Part shown: one piece after another, positions 1 through 8,907 of the stretch | How the letters are laid out: every line of letters starts with the position of its first letter | How positions within the stretch are numbered: the first letter of the stretch is position 1 | Assembly: GCA_018262815.1 (NCBI GenBank) | Contig: JADFDN010000019.1 | Span: 1 to 35,799, forward strand | Reading direction: 5' to 3' | From: Thiobacillus sp. | GTDB taxonomy: Bacteria > Pseudomonadota > Gammaproteobacteria > Burkholderiales > Thiobacillaceae | DNA length: 35,799 nucleotides | Notes under the pieces: model-generated | The model's database searches: none | What the model was told of the DNA's origin: nothing | What the model saw: the letters and a program-made list of their open reading frames with translations, nothing else | Made by a program: the position numbers and the translations under genes

Positions 1-1
1 T

Positions 2-232
2 GAAGCGCGCCTCAAGGTCTACCGCTGCATCGCCGACCTCGCCCAGCTCGACGATCCCAGTCCCTTCGAGTCCGCGCTCGCCCTGATGTACGGCCGCGAG
101 ACGCTGGAGCAGGCGTTCGCGCTGTTCAACCAGGACGAGCGGTTTTTTGGATTGACCAAACTCGGCACCGACTTCGAGGGCAGCGCAATCCACCAGCGCC
201 TGCTGGAGGCGTACCGCAAGGTGCGCGGCTAA
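2..232 (+). CDS. C-terminal part of an unrecognised protein (5' end outside window)
   Basis: An open frame enters from the left edge and ends at TAA (230-232), giving about 76 residues. The visible part is soluble and mostly helical in character, with stretches such as LALMYGRETLEQAFALFNQD and a basic end LLEAYRKVRG. Third-position GC is high, as in the neighbours, so it is very likely real coding sequence. I do not recognise the family from this fragment and no motif is diagnostic. It runs in the same direction as the RIO-type kinase that starts 24 bases downstream, so the two may be co-transcribed. Confidence 0.6.
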   Translation, partial: EARLKVYRCIADLAQLDDPSPFESALALMYGRETLEQAFALFNQDERFFGLTKLGTDFEGSAIHQRLLEAYRKVRG

Positions 233-256
233 CCTCTCTCCTCTTTACGACCCTCG

Positions 257-1123
257 ATGAAAATCCCCAAACGACTCGAACCCCTGCTCGAAGACGGCCT
301 GATCGACGGCGTCGTGCGCCAGCTGATGAGCGGCAAGGAAGCCATGGTCTTCGTCGTCCGCTGCGGCGATGAGATCCGCTGCGCCAAGGTCTACAAGGAA
401 GCCAACAAGCGCAGCTTCCGCCAGGCCGTCGACTACACCGAGAACCGCAAAACCAAGAACAGCCGCCAGGCGCGCGCGATGGCCAAAGGCAGCAAGTACG
501 GCCGCGAAATGCAGGAAGCCGCCTGGCAAAGCGCCGAGGTCGATGCGCTGTACCGATTGGCTGCTGCCGGCGTGCGCGTGCCCACGCCGTACAACTTCCA
601 CGAAGGCGTGCTGCTGATGGAACTGGTGGCCGATGCCGAAGGCAATGCCGCGCCCCGCCTCAACGACGTGTCGTTCACCGAAGACGAAGCCCTGGCCCAA
701 CACCGCACCCTGATCGGCGAAGTCGTGCGCATGCTGTGTGCCGGCGTCGTCCACGGCGACCTGTCCGAGTTCAACATCTTGGTCAGCGCCGACGGCCCGG
801 TGATCATCGACCTGCCGCAAGCGGTCGACGCCGCGGGCAACAACCATGCCCAGGCGATGCTGGCGCGCGACGTGAACAACCTGAGAACCTACTTCGGCCA
901 GTTCGCGCCGGCGCTATTGGCGACGCAATATGCCGAGGAAATCTGGGCGCTGTACGAACACGGCAAGCTGAATCCCGAGGTCGAACTCAGCGGCATCTAT
1001 GAATGTGAAATGCCGCCGGTCGATCTGGAGGGGGTGATGCGGGAGATTGATGATGCACGGGAGGAAGAGGCGGCGCGGTTGTTGCGGTTGCAGGAACTGC
1101 GTGAAAAACCTCAGGTTGTCTAG
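257..1123 (+). CDS. RIO1-like serine/threonine protein kinase
   Basis: This 288-residue protein has the core of a RIO-family atypical protein kinase. Seen in the sequence: the SGKEA ATP-binding loop (residues 25-29), the ATP-anchoring lysine in CAKVYKE (K44), the catalytic loop HGDLSEFNIL (166-175, D168 and N173) and the metal-binding aspartate in IIDLPQ (D185). RIO kinases usually read IDFPQ at the last site, so the leucine is a mild variation. A second basic segment (about 61-90) corresponds to the flexible loop typical of RIO1. Archaeal and eukaryotic RIO1 act in small-subunit ribosome maturation; the bacterial members are much less well understood, so the substrate here is unknown. It converges tail to tail with the HEPN-like gene, with only 9 bases between the stops. 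The ATG at 257 gives a normal N-terminus, but no clear Shine-Dalgarno is visible. Confidence 0.88.
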   Translation: MKIPKRLEPLLEDGLIDGVVRQLMSGKEAMVFVVRCGDEIRCAKVYKEANKRSFRQAVDYTENRKTKNSRQARAMAKGSKYGREMQEAAWQSAEVDALYRLAAAGVRVPTPYNFHEGVLLMELVADAEGNAAPRLNDVSFTEDEALAQHRTLIGEVVRMLCAGVVHGDLSEFNILVSADGPVIIDLPQAVDAAGNNHAQAMLARDVNNLRTYFGQFAPALLATQYAEEIWALYEHGKLNPEVELSGIYECEMPPVDLEGVMREIDDAREEEAARLLRLQELREKPQVV

Positions 1124-1132
1124 ACGTTTTTG

Positions 1133-1597
1133 TTAAGATTTTTCTTCGCTACTCTTGGCGGCGGATAGAGTGATATGCATGCGAAATAATGCCTGCTCAA
1201 GTTCTGACAGCTCCTTAATACTCACGTGATTGAAAGGATTATTTGTCATCACGTATTTGATTAGCTCTGCAATTCGATCATCGATCTCATGCGGCTCTAG
1301 ATTGTGAGCCAAAGCATTACGGACTGAATTCAGTTTCTTAATCGCCTCCCAAAGCCAATCAAATTTAGGGTGGGCTATTAATGCCTTTGCCAAACATCTG
1401 TACTGATTAAAACTTAGACGGGCATCAATAAGAGCCAATGGCTCATTTACACGACGGTCGACTAGTGCCCGAAGAAGCTCCTCGATCAATAAATGGCATT
1501 TCAGGATAACCAAGACGGGATCACGGTCGCTGGGTAAATAACGTTGAAAGCGCCATATGTCTGCATTATCAACAGGTGAGTGTAATTTGCGGTCCAT
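1133..1597 (-). CDS. HEPN-like protein of unknown function, AT-rich
   Basis: A 154-residue helical protein. The segment LNSVRNALAHN holds an R-x4-H motif (RNALAH), the signature of HEPN domains, many of which are metal-independent RNases or toxin/defence components. It follows a helical region starting LIEELLRALVDRR. An ATG 36 bases further upstream (1633) would add 12 residues, but the ATG at 1597 is preceded by GAGGGG about 9 bases away and the upstream one has no ribosome site, so I prefer 1597. Base composition is clearly more AT-rich than the flanking genes, with many codons rare elsewhere in the window, which suggests horizontal arrival. It lies downstream of and co-directional with the PemK-type toxin. 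The HEPN assignment rests on one short motif plus a helical pattern and is tentative. A DUF4145-like protein is another way to describe it. Confidence 0.6.
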   Translation of the reverse strand: MDRKLHSPVDNADIWRFQRYLPSDRDPVLVILKCHLLIEELLRALVDRRVNEPLALIDARLSFNQYRCLAKALIAHPKFDWLWEAIKKLNSVRNALAHNLEPHEIDDRIAELIKYVMTNNPFNHVSIKELSELEQALFRMHITLSAAKSSEEKS

Positions 1598-1667
1598 AGC
1601 GACGAGCCCCTCAAAATAACAAAGGGACCGCATACGTCGCGACTAAACGCTGTCCCAATGAACGAAG

Positions 1668-1692
1668 CTAACGACTTGAAAGTCTTGTTAAG
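1668..1692. repeat. imperfect inverted repeat between toxin and HEPN-like gene
   Basis: The arms CTAACGACTT (1668-1677) and AAGTC..GTTA(A)G (1680-1692) pair with a two-base loop and a two-base bulge. The element sits in the gap between the PemK-type toxin stop (1708) and the HEPN-like start. There is no run of T after it in the direction of transcription, so it is at best a weak or processing hairpin. Confidence 0.3.
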
Positions 1693-1707
1693 GTTTCGTT
1701 TCTCCAT

Positions 1708-2040
1708 TCACCCCTGAATGATGGCAATCAACGCGTTGCGCACTTCATCCAACCGGCCTTGCGAGGTCAGGCCTGCCGCAGCAGCGAACAGGGATGTGTT
1801 CGCCGTGAACAATTTACCCGGACGCGCATAGCTTGCCCGCTGCAAGCCGCCCGACGTGAAATCCTCGGGCGCGAGCAGAATGGCGTGCGGGTCGGCATAA
1901 GGGTTGCTGGTGATCTGGCAGGCGATCCAGTCGTCGCGTCCGGCATCGGCCAGGAGCAGGGCGGGACGTAGCTTGCTGCGCGTGAGGTCTGAAAACGGGA
2001 ACGGCAGAAGGACTACTTGGCCGGCTGCAAATGCGCCCAT
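1708..2040 (-). CDS. PemK/MazF-family type II toxin (endoribonuclease)
   Basis: This 110-residue protein has the start of the MazF/PemK fold: the GQVVLLPFPFSDLTRSKLRPALLL segment (about residues 7-30) is the usual first beta-hairpin with the conserved Pro-Phe-Asp and Arg-Pro positions. It continues with CQITSN (about 41-46), matching the conserved strand that carries a Thr/Ser near the active site. Family members are usually 105-120 residues, so it looks full length. Known members cleave mRNA at short sequences and are neutralised by a small partner; the cleavage site here cannot be read from sequence. The start overlaps the end of the upstream antitoxin gene by 28 bases, which fits translational coupling. 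GC content matches the chromosome, unlike the gene downstream. Confidence 0.85.
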   Translation of the reverse strand: MGAFAAGQVVLLPFPFSDLTRSKLRPALLLADAGRDDWIACQITSNPYADPHAILLAPEDFTSGGLQRASYARPGKLFTANTSLFAAAAGLTSQGRLDEVRNALIAIIQG

Positions 2041-2222
2041 GCTTCCTCTTCCTCGGGTTTCAGCCAGTCTTCCGCGAGCGCGGCTTCAGCCAGTTGCAGC
2101 GCTTCGTCAACCGACGGCTTCAGGAGCGTGAGCAATGCACGCCCAGCGGGAATCGTCTGCACGGGTTCCAGCGGATGGATGTGTCCCGATGCGTCAATTT
2201 CAACTTCGATGGTCTGCAGCAT
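2013..2222 (-). CDS. type II antitoxin partner of the PemK/MazF-like toxin
   Basis: This is a 69-residue acidic protein. The N-terminal half (IEVEIDASGHIHPLEP, residues 5-20) has the beta-rich pattern of small VapB/MazE/AF2212-like antitoxins. The C-terminal half is a helix with an acidic run, EDWLKPEEEEAW (about 51-62), well placed to bind the toxin. It is preceded by a good ribosome site (GGAGGA, about 5 bases before ATG 2222) and overlaps the toxin start by 28 bases. Antitoxin-first order is standard for the class. A DNA-binding domain cannot be confirmed, so autoregulation is inference. Confidence 0.75.
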   Translation of the reverse strand: MLQTIEVEIDASGHIHPLEPVQTIPAGRALLTLLKPSVDEALQLAEAALAEDWLKPEEEEAWAHLQPAK

Positions 2223-2248
2223 GGCGTCCTCCTTCGGGCAATGCGCCT

Positions 2249-2277
2249 ATTCTATGCCTGTGGGCAATTCCGGTCGA
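2249..2277 (-). promoter_or_regulatory. probable sigma-70 promoter of the toxin-antitoxin operon
   Basis: On the minus strand the bases read TCGACC (2272-2277), a 17-base spacer, then TAGAAT (2249-2254). These match the -35 and -10 consensus at 4 and 5 of 6 positions. Transcription would begin near 2242, about 20 bases before the antitoxin ATG. Confidence 0.5.
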
Positions 2278-2300
2278 TGCACGGCGGAGCTTCGGTCCGG

Positions 2301-3065
2301 TCACCCTCCGCGCTGCCGCACCGTCTCGTACAAGCACAGCGCCGCCGACACCGACACATTCAGGCTTTCCACCGTGCCGCCGATGGGGATGCGTGCGACC
2401 TGGTCGCAGCTTTGCTTGACCAGGCGGCGGATGCCCGCGCCTTCGGCGCCGAGCACCCAGGCGATGCCGGTCTTGGCGTCGATGCCGGACAGGGGTTGAT
2501 CGCCGTCCATGTCGGCGGCGATGACCCAGATGTTATGTTCCTTGAGGTCCTCGATGGTGCGCGCGAGGTTGGTGACCATGATGTAGGGCACGGTTTCCGC
2601 CGCACCGGAGGCGACCTTCTCCACGGTGGCGTTGATGCCGACGGCGTTGTCCTTGGGCGCGATGACGGCGTGGACGCCAAAGGCGTCCGCGGATCGGAGT
2701 ATTGCGCCGAGGTTGTGCGGGTCAGTGACGCCATCGAGGATGACCAGCAGCGGCGGGCCCTGGATGTTTTCCAGCACCTCGTCGAGCGAATGCGTGAGCG
2801 CGACCGGCTTGACGCGGGCGACCACGCCCTGGTGCTTGGCGGCCTTGCCGACCAATCTGGTCAGCCGGTCTGCCTCGACCTGCGCAAGCTTGACGCCGTG
2901 GTCCTTGGCCTGATGCACCAGGTCGCGCGCACGCGCATCGCGCCGGGTCAGGTCGAGGTAGATTTCGAAGATGCCCGCGGGGTCTTGACGCAGCCGCGCC
3001 AGCACGGGGTGAAAGCCGTAGATGAGTTTTTCTGCGGCGCGCTTGTCGCCCGGCTTGTCGCTCAT
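2301..3065 (-). CDS. rlmB: 23S rRNA (guanosine-2251-2'-O)-methyltransferase RlmB
   Basis: RlmB methylates the ribose of G2251 in the peptidyl-transferase region of 23S rRNA, using S-adenosylmethionine. The 254-residue protein has an N-terminal substrate-binding domain (starting near KLIYGFHPV, 13-21) and a C-terminal SPOUT knot domain. All three SpoU motifs are visible: LDGVTDPHNLGAILRSADAF (110-129, with the conserved N118 and R124), WVLGAEGAGIRRL (203-215), and IPIGGTVESLNVSVSAALCL (226-245, with the conserved N236). Length is normal for the family. Its start overlaps the end of rnr by 4 bases (ATGA), so the two are translationally coupled, the usual arrangement in Proteobacteria. Confidence 0.96.
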   Translation of the reverse strand: MSDKPGDKRAAEKLIYGFHPVLARLRQDPAGIFEIYLDLTRRDARARDLVHQAKDHGVKLAQVEADRLTRLVGKAAKHQGVVARVKPVALTHSLDEVLENIQGPPLLVILDGVTDPHNLGAILRSADAFGVHAVIAPKDNAVGINATVEKVASGAAETVPYIMVTNLARTIEDLKEHNIWVIAADMDGDQPLSGIDAKTGIAWVLGAEGAGIRRLVKQSCDQVARIPIGGTVESLNVSVSAALCLYETVRQRGG

Positions 3066-5383
3066 TTCTTCTTGGCGCCGGCTCGGGGCTTGGAGCTCTT
3101 GGCCTTGTCCGATTTCTTTTCCGGCTCACGCTTCTCGAACGCGCGCTGCATGTCGAGCGCGGAGTTTTCCTGCTCGACCAAGCTGAAATCGATCTTGCTG
3201 GTCTCGATGTCGGCGCGCATCACCTTGATGCGCACGCGGTCGCCCAGGCGATATTTCTTGCCGGTGCGCTCGCCGAGCATCATGTGCTTGGCCTGGTCGT
3301 AGTGGAAGTAGTCCTGGCCGAGTTCGGACACGTGGACCAGACCCTCGATGAAGATGTCGTCGATCGCGACGAACATGCCGAAGCTGGTCACTGCGCTCAC
3401 AGTGCCGTTGTACTCGTCGCCGATGCGGTCCTGCATGAAGTAGGTCTTCAGCCAGGCGTCGACGTCGCGGGTGGCGTCATCGGCGCGGCGCTCGGTCATC
3501 GAGCAGTGGGCGCCGATTTCGTCCAGACCCTTGGCGGGCAGCTTTTCGCCGTTGAGCACGGCCTTGATGCCGCGGTGCACCATCAGGTCGGGATAGCGGC
3601 GGATCGGCGAAGTGAAGTGGGTGTAGGCCTCGTACGCCAGGCCGAAATGGCCCTTGTTGTCGGGACTGTAGATCGCCTGCCTGAGTGAGCGCAGCATCAC
3701 GGTCTGCAAGAGGCCATGGTCGGGACGATCCTTGATCTTCTCCAAGAGCGCGGCGTAGTCCTTGGCATGCGGCTTGTCGCCGCCGCCGAGGTCGAGGCCG
3801 AATTCGGCGAGGAAGCCGCGCAGCGCGGCGAGCTTCTCCGGCGTCGGGCCTTCGTGCACGCGGAACAGCGCGGGCTGCTTGTTCTCGTGCAGGTAATCCG
3901 AGGCGCAGACGTTGGCCGCCAGCATGCATTCCTCGATGATGCGATGCGCATCGTTGCGGATCACCGGCACGATCTCCCTGATCTTGCCGTTGTCGTCGAA
4001 AATGATCTGCGTCTCGGTCGAGCCGAAGTCGATCGCGCCGCGCTTGGCGCGCGCCTTCAGCATGACGCGGAACAGCTTGTCGAGCGCTTGCAGATGCGGC
4101 ATCAGCTCGGCGTGCTTCTTCTCAGGCTTGGCGGCGCCGGAAAGCCAGTCCCACACCTGGTTGTAGGTCAGCCGCGCGTGAGAATAGATCACCGCCGGAT
4201 AGAAGCGGTATTCCTTGATGCTGCCGGTGCTGCTGATCTGCATGTCGCACACCATCGACAGGCGGTCGACTTCCGGGTTGAGCGAGCACAGGCCGTTCGA
4301 CAGGGCCTCGGGCAGCATCGGGATGACGCGACGCGGGAAGTACACCGAGTTGCCGCGGTTGAAGCCTTCGGTGTCGAGCGCGTCGCGCGGCTGCACGTAG
4401 TGGCTGACGTCGGCGATCGCGACCACCAGCCGGAAGCCGCTGCGGCCGAGCGGCTCGCAGTACACCGCGTCGTCGAAGTCGCGCGCGGTCTCGCCGTCGA
4501 TGGTGACGAGCGGCAAGTGGCGGATATCCTCGCGCCCGGCCATGTCCTTCTTCATCACCTTGCTCGGCAGCTTCCCTGCCTGCGCCTCGACCTCGGGCGG
4601 AAACACGTAGGGCAGGTCGTGCTTCCGCAGCGCGATCTCGATTTCCATGCCGGGGCCGGTGAAGCTGCCGAGGATCTCGCTGACGCGGCCGACTGCCTCG
4701 TTGTGGGCGCCGGGCTGGGTGACGATTTCCACCGTGACCACCTGGCCGGGCTGCGCCGTGCCCGCGTTGCCGGCGGGCACCAGAATGTCCTGGTTGATGC
4801 GGCGATTCTCCGCGATCAGAAAGCCGACGCCGCCTTCAAGGTAGTAGCGGCCGACGACGAACTTGTTGACGTGCTCCAGCACCTCGACGATCTTCGCCTC
4901 GCGGCGGCCGCGGCGGTCGAAGCCGGCCACCCGCACCAGCACCTTGTCGCCGTGCAGCACGCGATGCATTTCCTTGGGCGACAGGAACAGGTCGTCGCCG
5001 CCCTCTTCCGGCACCACGAAGCCGAAGCCGTCCGGATGGCCTTCGACGCGGCCCTTGATCAGATCGAGCTTGTCCGGCAGGCACAGCTGGCGCTTGCGGT
5101 TGAGCATCAGCTGGCCGTCGCGCTGCATCGCGCCGAGGCGGCGCTGGAACAGGTCGCGCTCGTCCTCGGTGATGTGCAACTGCTCGGCGAAGGCGTCGAC
5201 GTCGACCGGGCAGCCGGCCTCGGTGATCAGCTGCAGGATGTATTCGCGGCTCGGCAGCGGCGACTCGTAGCGCTCGGTTTCACGCTCGTAGAACGGGTCG
5301 GCCAGACGGATCGCGGGGATCTGGTGTTTGCTTGCGCGGCTGCGGGATTTTTTTGCAGGCATCTTCGTTGACAATTTATCCAT
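3062..5383 (-). CDS. rnr: ribonuclease R (3'-5' exoribonuclease)
   Basis: RNase R degrades structured RNA processively from the 3' end and takes part in rRNA quality control and trans-translation. The 773 residues show, in order, an N-terminal winged-helix region (about 40-105), cold-shock/OB domains (about 108-240), the RNB catalytic domain, and an S1 domain near the end (GTVSAVTSFGMFVAIDD). A lysine-rich tail, KSDKAKSSKPRAGAKKK, follows and is typical of RNase R rather than RNase II. The catalytic aspartates sit in TIDGETARDFDDA (294-306: D296, D302, D304, D305). An alternative ATG lies 21 bases downstream (5362); 5383 has the better purine-rich stretch (AGAGAG) before it. The first codons lie opposite the promoter of the divergent tRNA-Leu gene. 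Confidence 0.96.
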   Translation of the reverse strand: MDKLSTKMPAKKSRSRASKHQIPAIRLADPFYERETERYESPLPSREYILQLITEAGCPVDVDAFAEQLHITEDERDLFQRRLGAMQRDGQLMLNRKRQLCLPDKLDLIKGRVEGHPDGFGFVVPEEGGDDLFLSPKEMHRVLHGDKVLVRVAGFDRRGRREAKIVEVLEHVNKFVVGRYYLEGGVGFLIAENRRINQDILVPAGNAGTAQPGQVVTVEIVTQPGAHNEAVGRVSEILGSFTGPGMEIEIALRKHDLPYVFPPEVEAQAGKLPSKVMKKDMAGREDIRHLPLVTIDGETARDFDDAVYCEPLGRSGFRLVVAIADVSHYVQPRDALDTEGFNRGNSVYFPRRVIPMLPEALSNGLCSLNPEVDRLSMVCDMQISSTGSIKEYRFYPAVIYSHARLTYNQVWDWLSGAAKPEKKHAELMPHLQALDKLFRVMLKARAKRGAIDFGSTETQIIFDDNGKIREIVPVIRNDAHRIIEECMLAANVCASDYLHENKQPALFRVHEGPTPEKLAALRGFLAEFGLDLGGGDKPHAKDYAALLEKIKDRPDHGLLQTVMLRSLRQAIYSPDNKGHFGLAYEAYTHFTSPIRRYPDLMVHRGIKAVLNGEKLPAKGLDEIGAHCSMTERRADDATRDVDAWLKTYFMQDRIGDEYNGTVSAVTSFGMFVAIDDIFIEGLVHVSELGQDYFHYDQAKHMMLGERTGKKYRLGDRVRIKVMRADIETSKIDFSLVEQENSALDMQRAFEKREPEKKSDKAKSSKPRAGAKKK

Positions 5384-5396
5384 GGCTCTCTAAAAT
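5368..5396 (+). promoter_or_regulatory. near-consensus sigma-70 promoter of tRNA-Leu
   Basis: A perfect TTGACA (5368-5373), a 17-base spacer and TAAAAT (5391-5396) lie just upstream of the tRNA. Transcription should start near 5403, only about 7 bases before the mature 5' end. The stretch after the -10 is GC-rich (GCGCGCC), as in stringently controlled stable-RNA promoters. The -35 element lies inside the first codons of rnr on the other strand. Confidence 0.85.
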
Positions 5397-5409
5397 GCGC
5401 GCCTTCACT

Positions 5410-5496
5410 GCCCAGATGGCGGAATTGGTAGACGCACTAGGTTCAGGTCCTAGCGGTGGCAACACTGTGGAGGTTCGAGTCCTCTTCTGGGCACCA
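5410..5496 (+). tRNA. tRNA-Leu, anticodon CAG
   Basis: The 87-base gene folds as a class II tRNA. The acceptor GCCCAGA pairs with TCTGGGC, the D-arm contains GGCGGAATTGGTAGACGC, and the anticodon stem CTAGG/CCTAG encloses the loop TTCAGGT with CAG in the middle. A long variable arm CGGTG-GCAA-CACTG and a TTCGAGT T-loop follow. The CCA end is encoded. It reads CUG, the dominant leucine codon of this GC-rich genome. Confidence 0.97.
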
Positions 5497-5506
5497 AACG
5501 CTGCAA

Positions 5507-5541
5507 GCAAAAAGCCGACCTCGTGTCGGCTTTTTGCTTTT
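5507..5541. terminator. strong intrinsic terminator between tRNA-Leu and purA
   Basis: GCAAAAAGCCGAC (5507-5519) pairs perfectly over 13 bases with GTCGGCTTTTTGC (5525-5537), with a 5-base loop; TTTT follows on the plus strand. It ends the tRNA transcript. Because the stem contains A5/T5 arms, it also presents a T run to transcripts arriving from purA on the minus strand, so it probably works in both directions. Confidence 0.88.
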
Positions 5542-5560
5542 GTACCGTTCATTGTAGGCA

Positions 5561-7840
<2,280 letters not shown>

Positions 7841-8029
7841 TCAGTTCAGCCACATCAACACAAAAAGGCCACCTAGCATCGAGGTGGCACCGATAAAACG
7901 CAATTGGCCGTCGCTGAGCTCCAGCATCCTGCTGAAGCCCTCGCGCCACATGGCAGGCGCGGCAAACGGCAGAATACCCTCAATCACCAGCAACAGGCCG
8001 ATCGCTGTCAGCAAATCAAAGCCGGTCAT
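7841..8029 (-). CDS. yjeT: DUF2065 (YjeT-like) small membrane protein
   Basis: A 62-residue hydrophobic protein with two membrane segments: [20 protein letters not shown] (about 6-25) and [17 protein letters not shown] (about 45-61), separated by a short polar stretch. This pattern and the position between hflC and hisZ/purA match the DUF2065/YjeT family, whose function is unknown. It starts within the last 4 bases of hflC and ends one base before hisZ, so it is fully embedded in the operon. The constant linkage to HflKC suggests a role at the inner membrane near that complex, which is inference only. Confidence 0.85.
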   Translation of the reverse strand: MTGFDLLTAIGLLLVIEGILPFAAPAMWREGFSRMLELSDGQLRFIGATSMLGGLFVLMWLN

Positions 8030-8907
8030 TGACCGCCGGCGGCACGCGGATTCTTCATGTACTTGAAGAAATCGGCGCTGGGGTCGAGCACCATCACATC
8101 GCTCTTGCTCTTGAAGCTCTCGCGATAGGCCTGCATCGACCGGTAGAACGCATAGAACTCCGCGTTCTTGCCGTAGGCGCCGGCATATATCGCCGAGGCC
8201 TTGGCGTCGCCTTCGCCCTTGACGCGCTGCGCGTCGCGGTAGGCTTCGGCAACGATCACGTCCTTCTGCTTGTCGGCGTCGGCCTTGATCTTTTCGGCTT
8301 CGGCCGCACCGGTCGAACGCAGCTCGTTGGCCACCTGCTTGCGCTCGGCTTCCATCCGGCGATAGACGTTTTCCGACACGGTCTCCGGCAGGTCGACCCG
8401 CTTGATCCGCACGTCCACCACCTGCACGCCGATCTTGCGCGCGTCGGTATCGGCTTTGGCGCGGATGATGCTCATGATTTCCTCGCGACGCCCCGACACC
8501 ACCTCATTGATGGTGCGTTTGCCGAACTCGGCGCGCAGGCCGTCGTTGACCGTCTGGTTGAGGCGAATCTGCGCCCGCGTCTCGTCGCCGCCGACCGAGA
8601 CGTAGAACTGCCGCGCATCGATCACGCGCCACTTGATGAAGGAATCCACCAGGACGTTCTTCTTTTCCGAGGTGATGAAACGCTCGGGGTCGGCTGAATC
8701 CAGCGTCAGGATGCGCGTATCGAAATAGCGCACGTTCTGCACCAGCGGCAGCTTGAAATAGAGGCCGGGCTTGGTTTTCACCGACACCACTTCACCGAGC
8801 TGGAACACCATGGCGTTCTGCCGCTGGTCCACCGTGAACATGCTGCCGCTCAGCACGACCAGTACGATCAGCAGGCCGATCAACAACGATCCGATACCCT
8901 TGCTCAT
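8026..8907 (-). CDS. hflC: FtsH-protease modulator HflC
   Basis: HflC forms, with HflK, a large inner-membrane SPFH complex that encloses FtsH and limits access of membrane substrates to it. The 293-residue protein has one N-terminal membrane anchor (GIGSLLIGLLIVLVVLSGSM, about 4-23) and then the SPFH/Band-7 domain with MVFQLGEVV and a long heptad-like helix region (about 185-250, rich in Ala, Glu and Lys). It ends in a short C-terminal tail. Size and layout are normal for HflC. It overlaps hflK by 4 bases upstream and yjeT by 4 bases downstream, implying tightly balanced synthesis. Confidence 0.95.
   Translation of the reverse strand: MSKGIGSLLIGLLIVLVVLSGSMFTVDQRQNAMVFQLGEVVSVKTKPGLYFKLPLVQNVRYFDTRILTLDSADPERFITSEKKNVLVDSFIKWRVIDARQFYVSVGGDETRAQIRLNQTVNDGLRAEFGKRTINEVVSGRREEIMSIIRAKADTDARKIGVQVVDVRIKRVDLPETVSENVYRRMEAERKQVANELRSTGAAEAEKIKADADKQKDVIVAEAYRDAQRVKGEGDAKASAIYAGAYGKNAEFYAFYRSMQAYRESFKSKSDVMVLDPSADFFKYMKNPRAAGGQ

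Noticed and set aside
1668-1692. Integron attC-like site at the islet
   Set aside because: The inverted repeat has a bulge as attC sites do, but the core sequences do not fit GTTRRRY/RYYYAAC and the element is too short.
1501-1707. 68-codon minus-strand frame starting right at the toxin stop
   Set aside because: It overlaps the HEPN-like gene in another frame, has no domain, and the HEPN frame has the better start and composition.
3716-5371. Long plus-strand open frame opposite rnr (about 550 codons)
   Set aside because: It mirrors rnr codons in a high-GC genome, has repeated Ala/Val/Leu/Arg composition, no domain and no ribosome site. The same holds for similar frames opposite purA (5576-6973), hflX (9919-11313), the GGDEF-EAL and galT genes (12771-14384), der (15420-16658), bamB (16839-18089), hisS (18879-19970), ispG (19994-21232) and tilS/accA/slyD (25547-27367).
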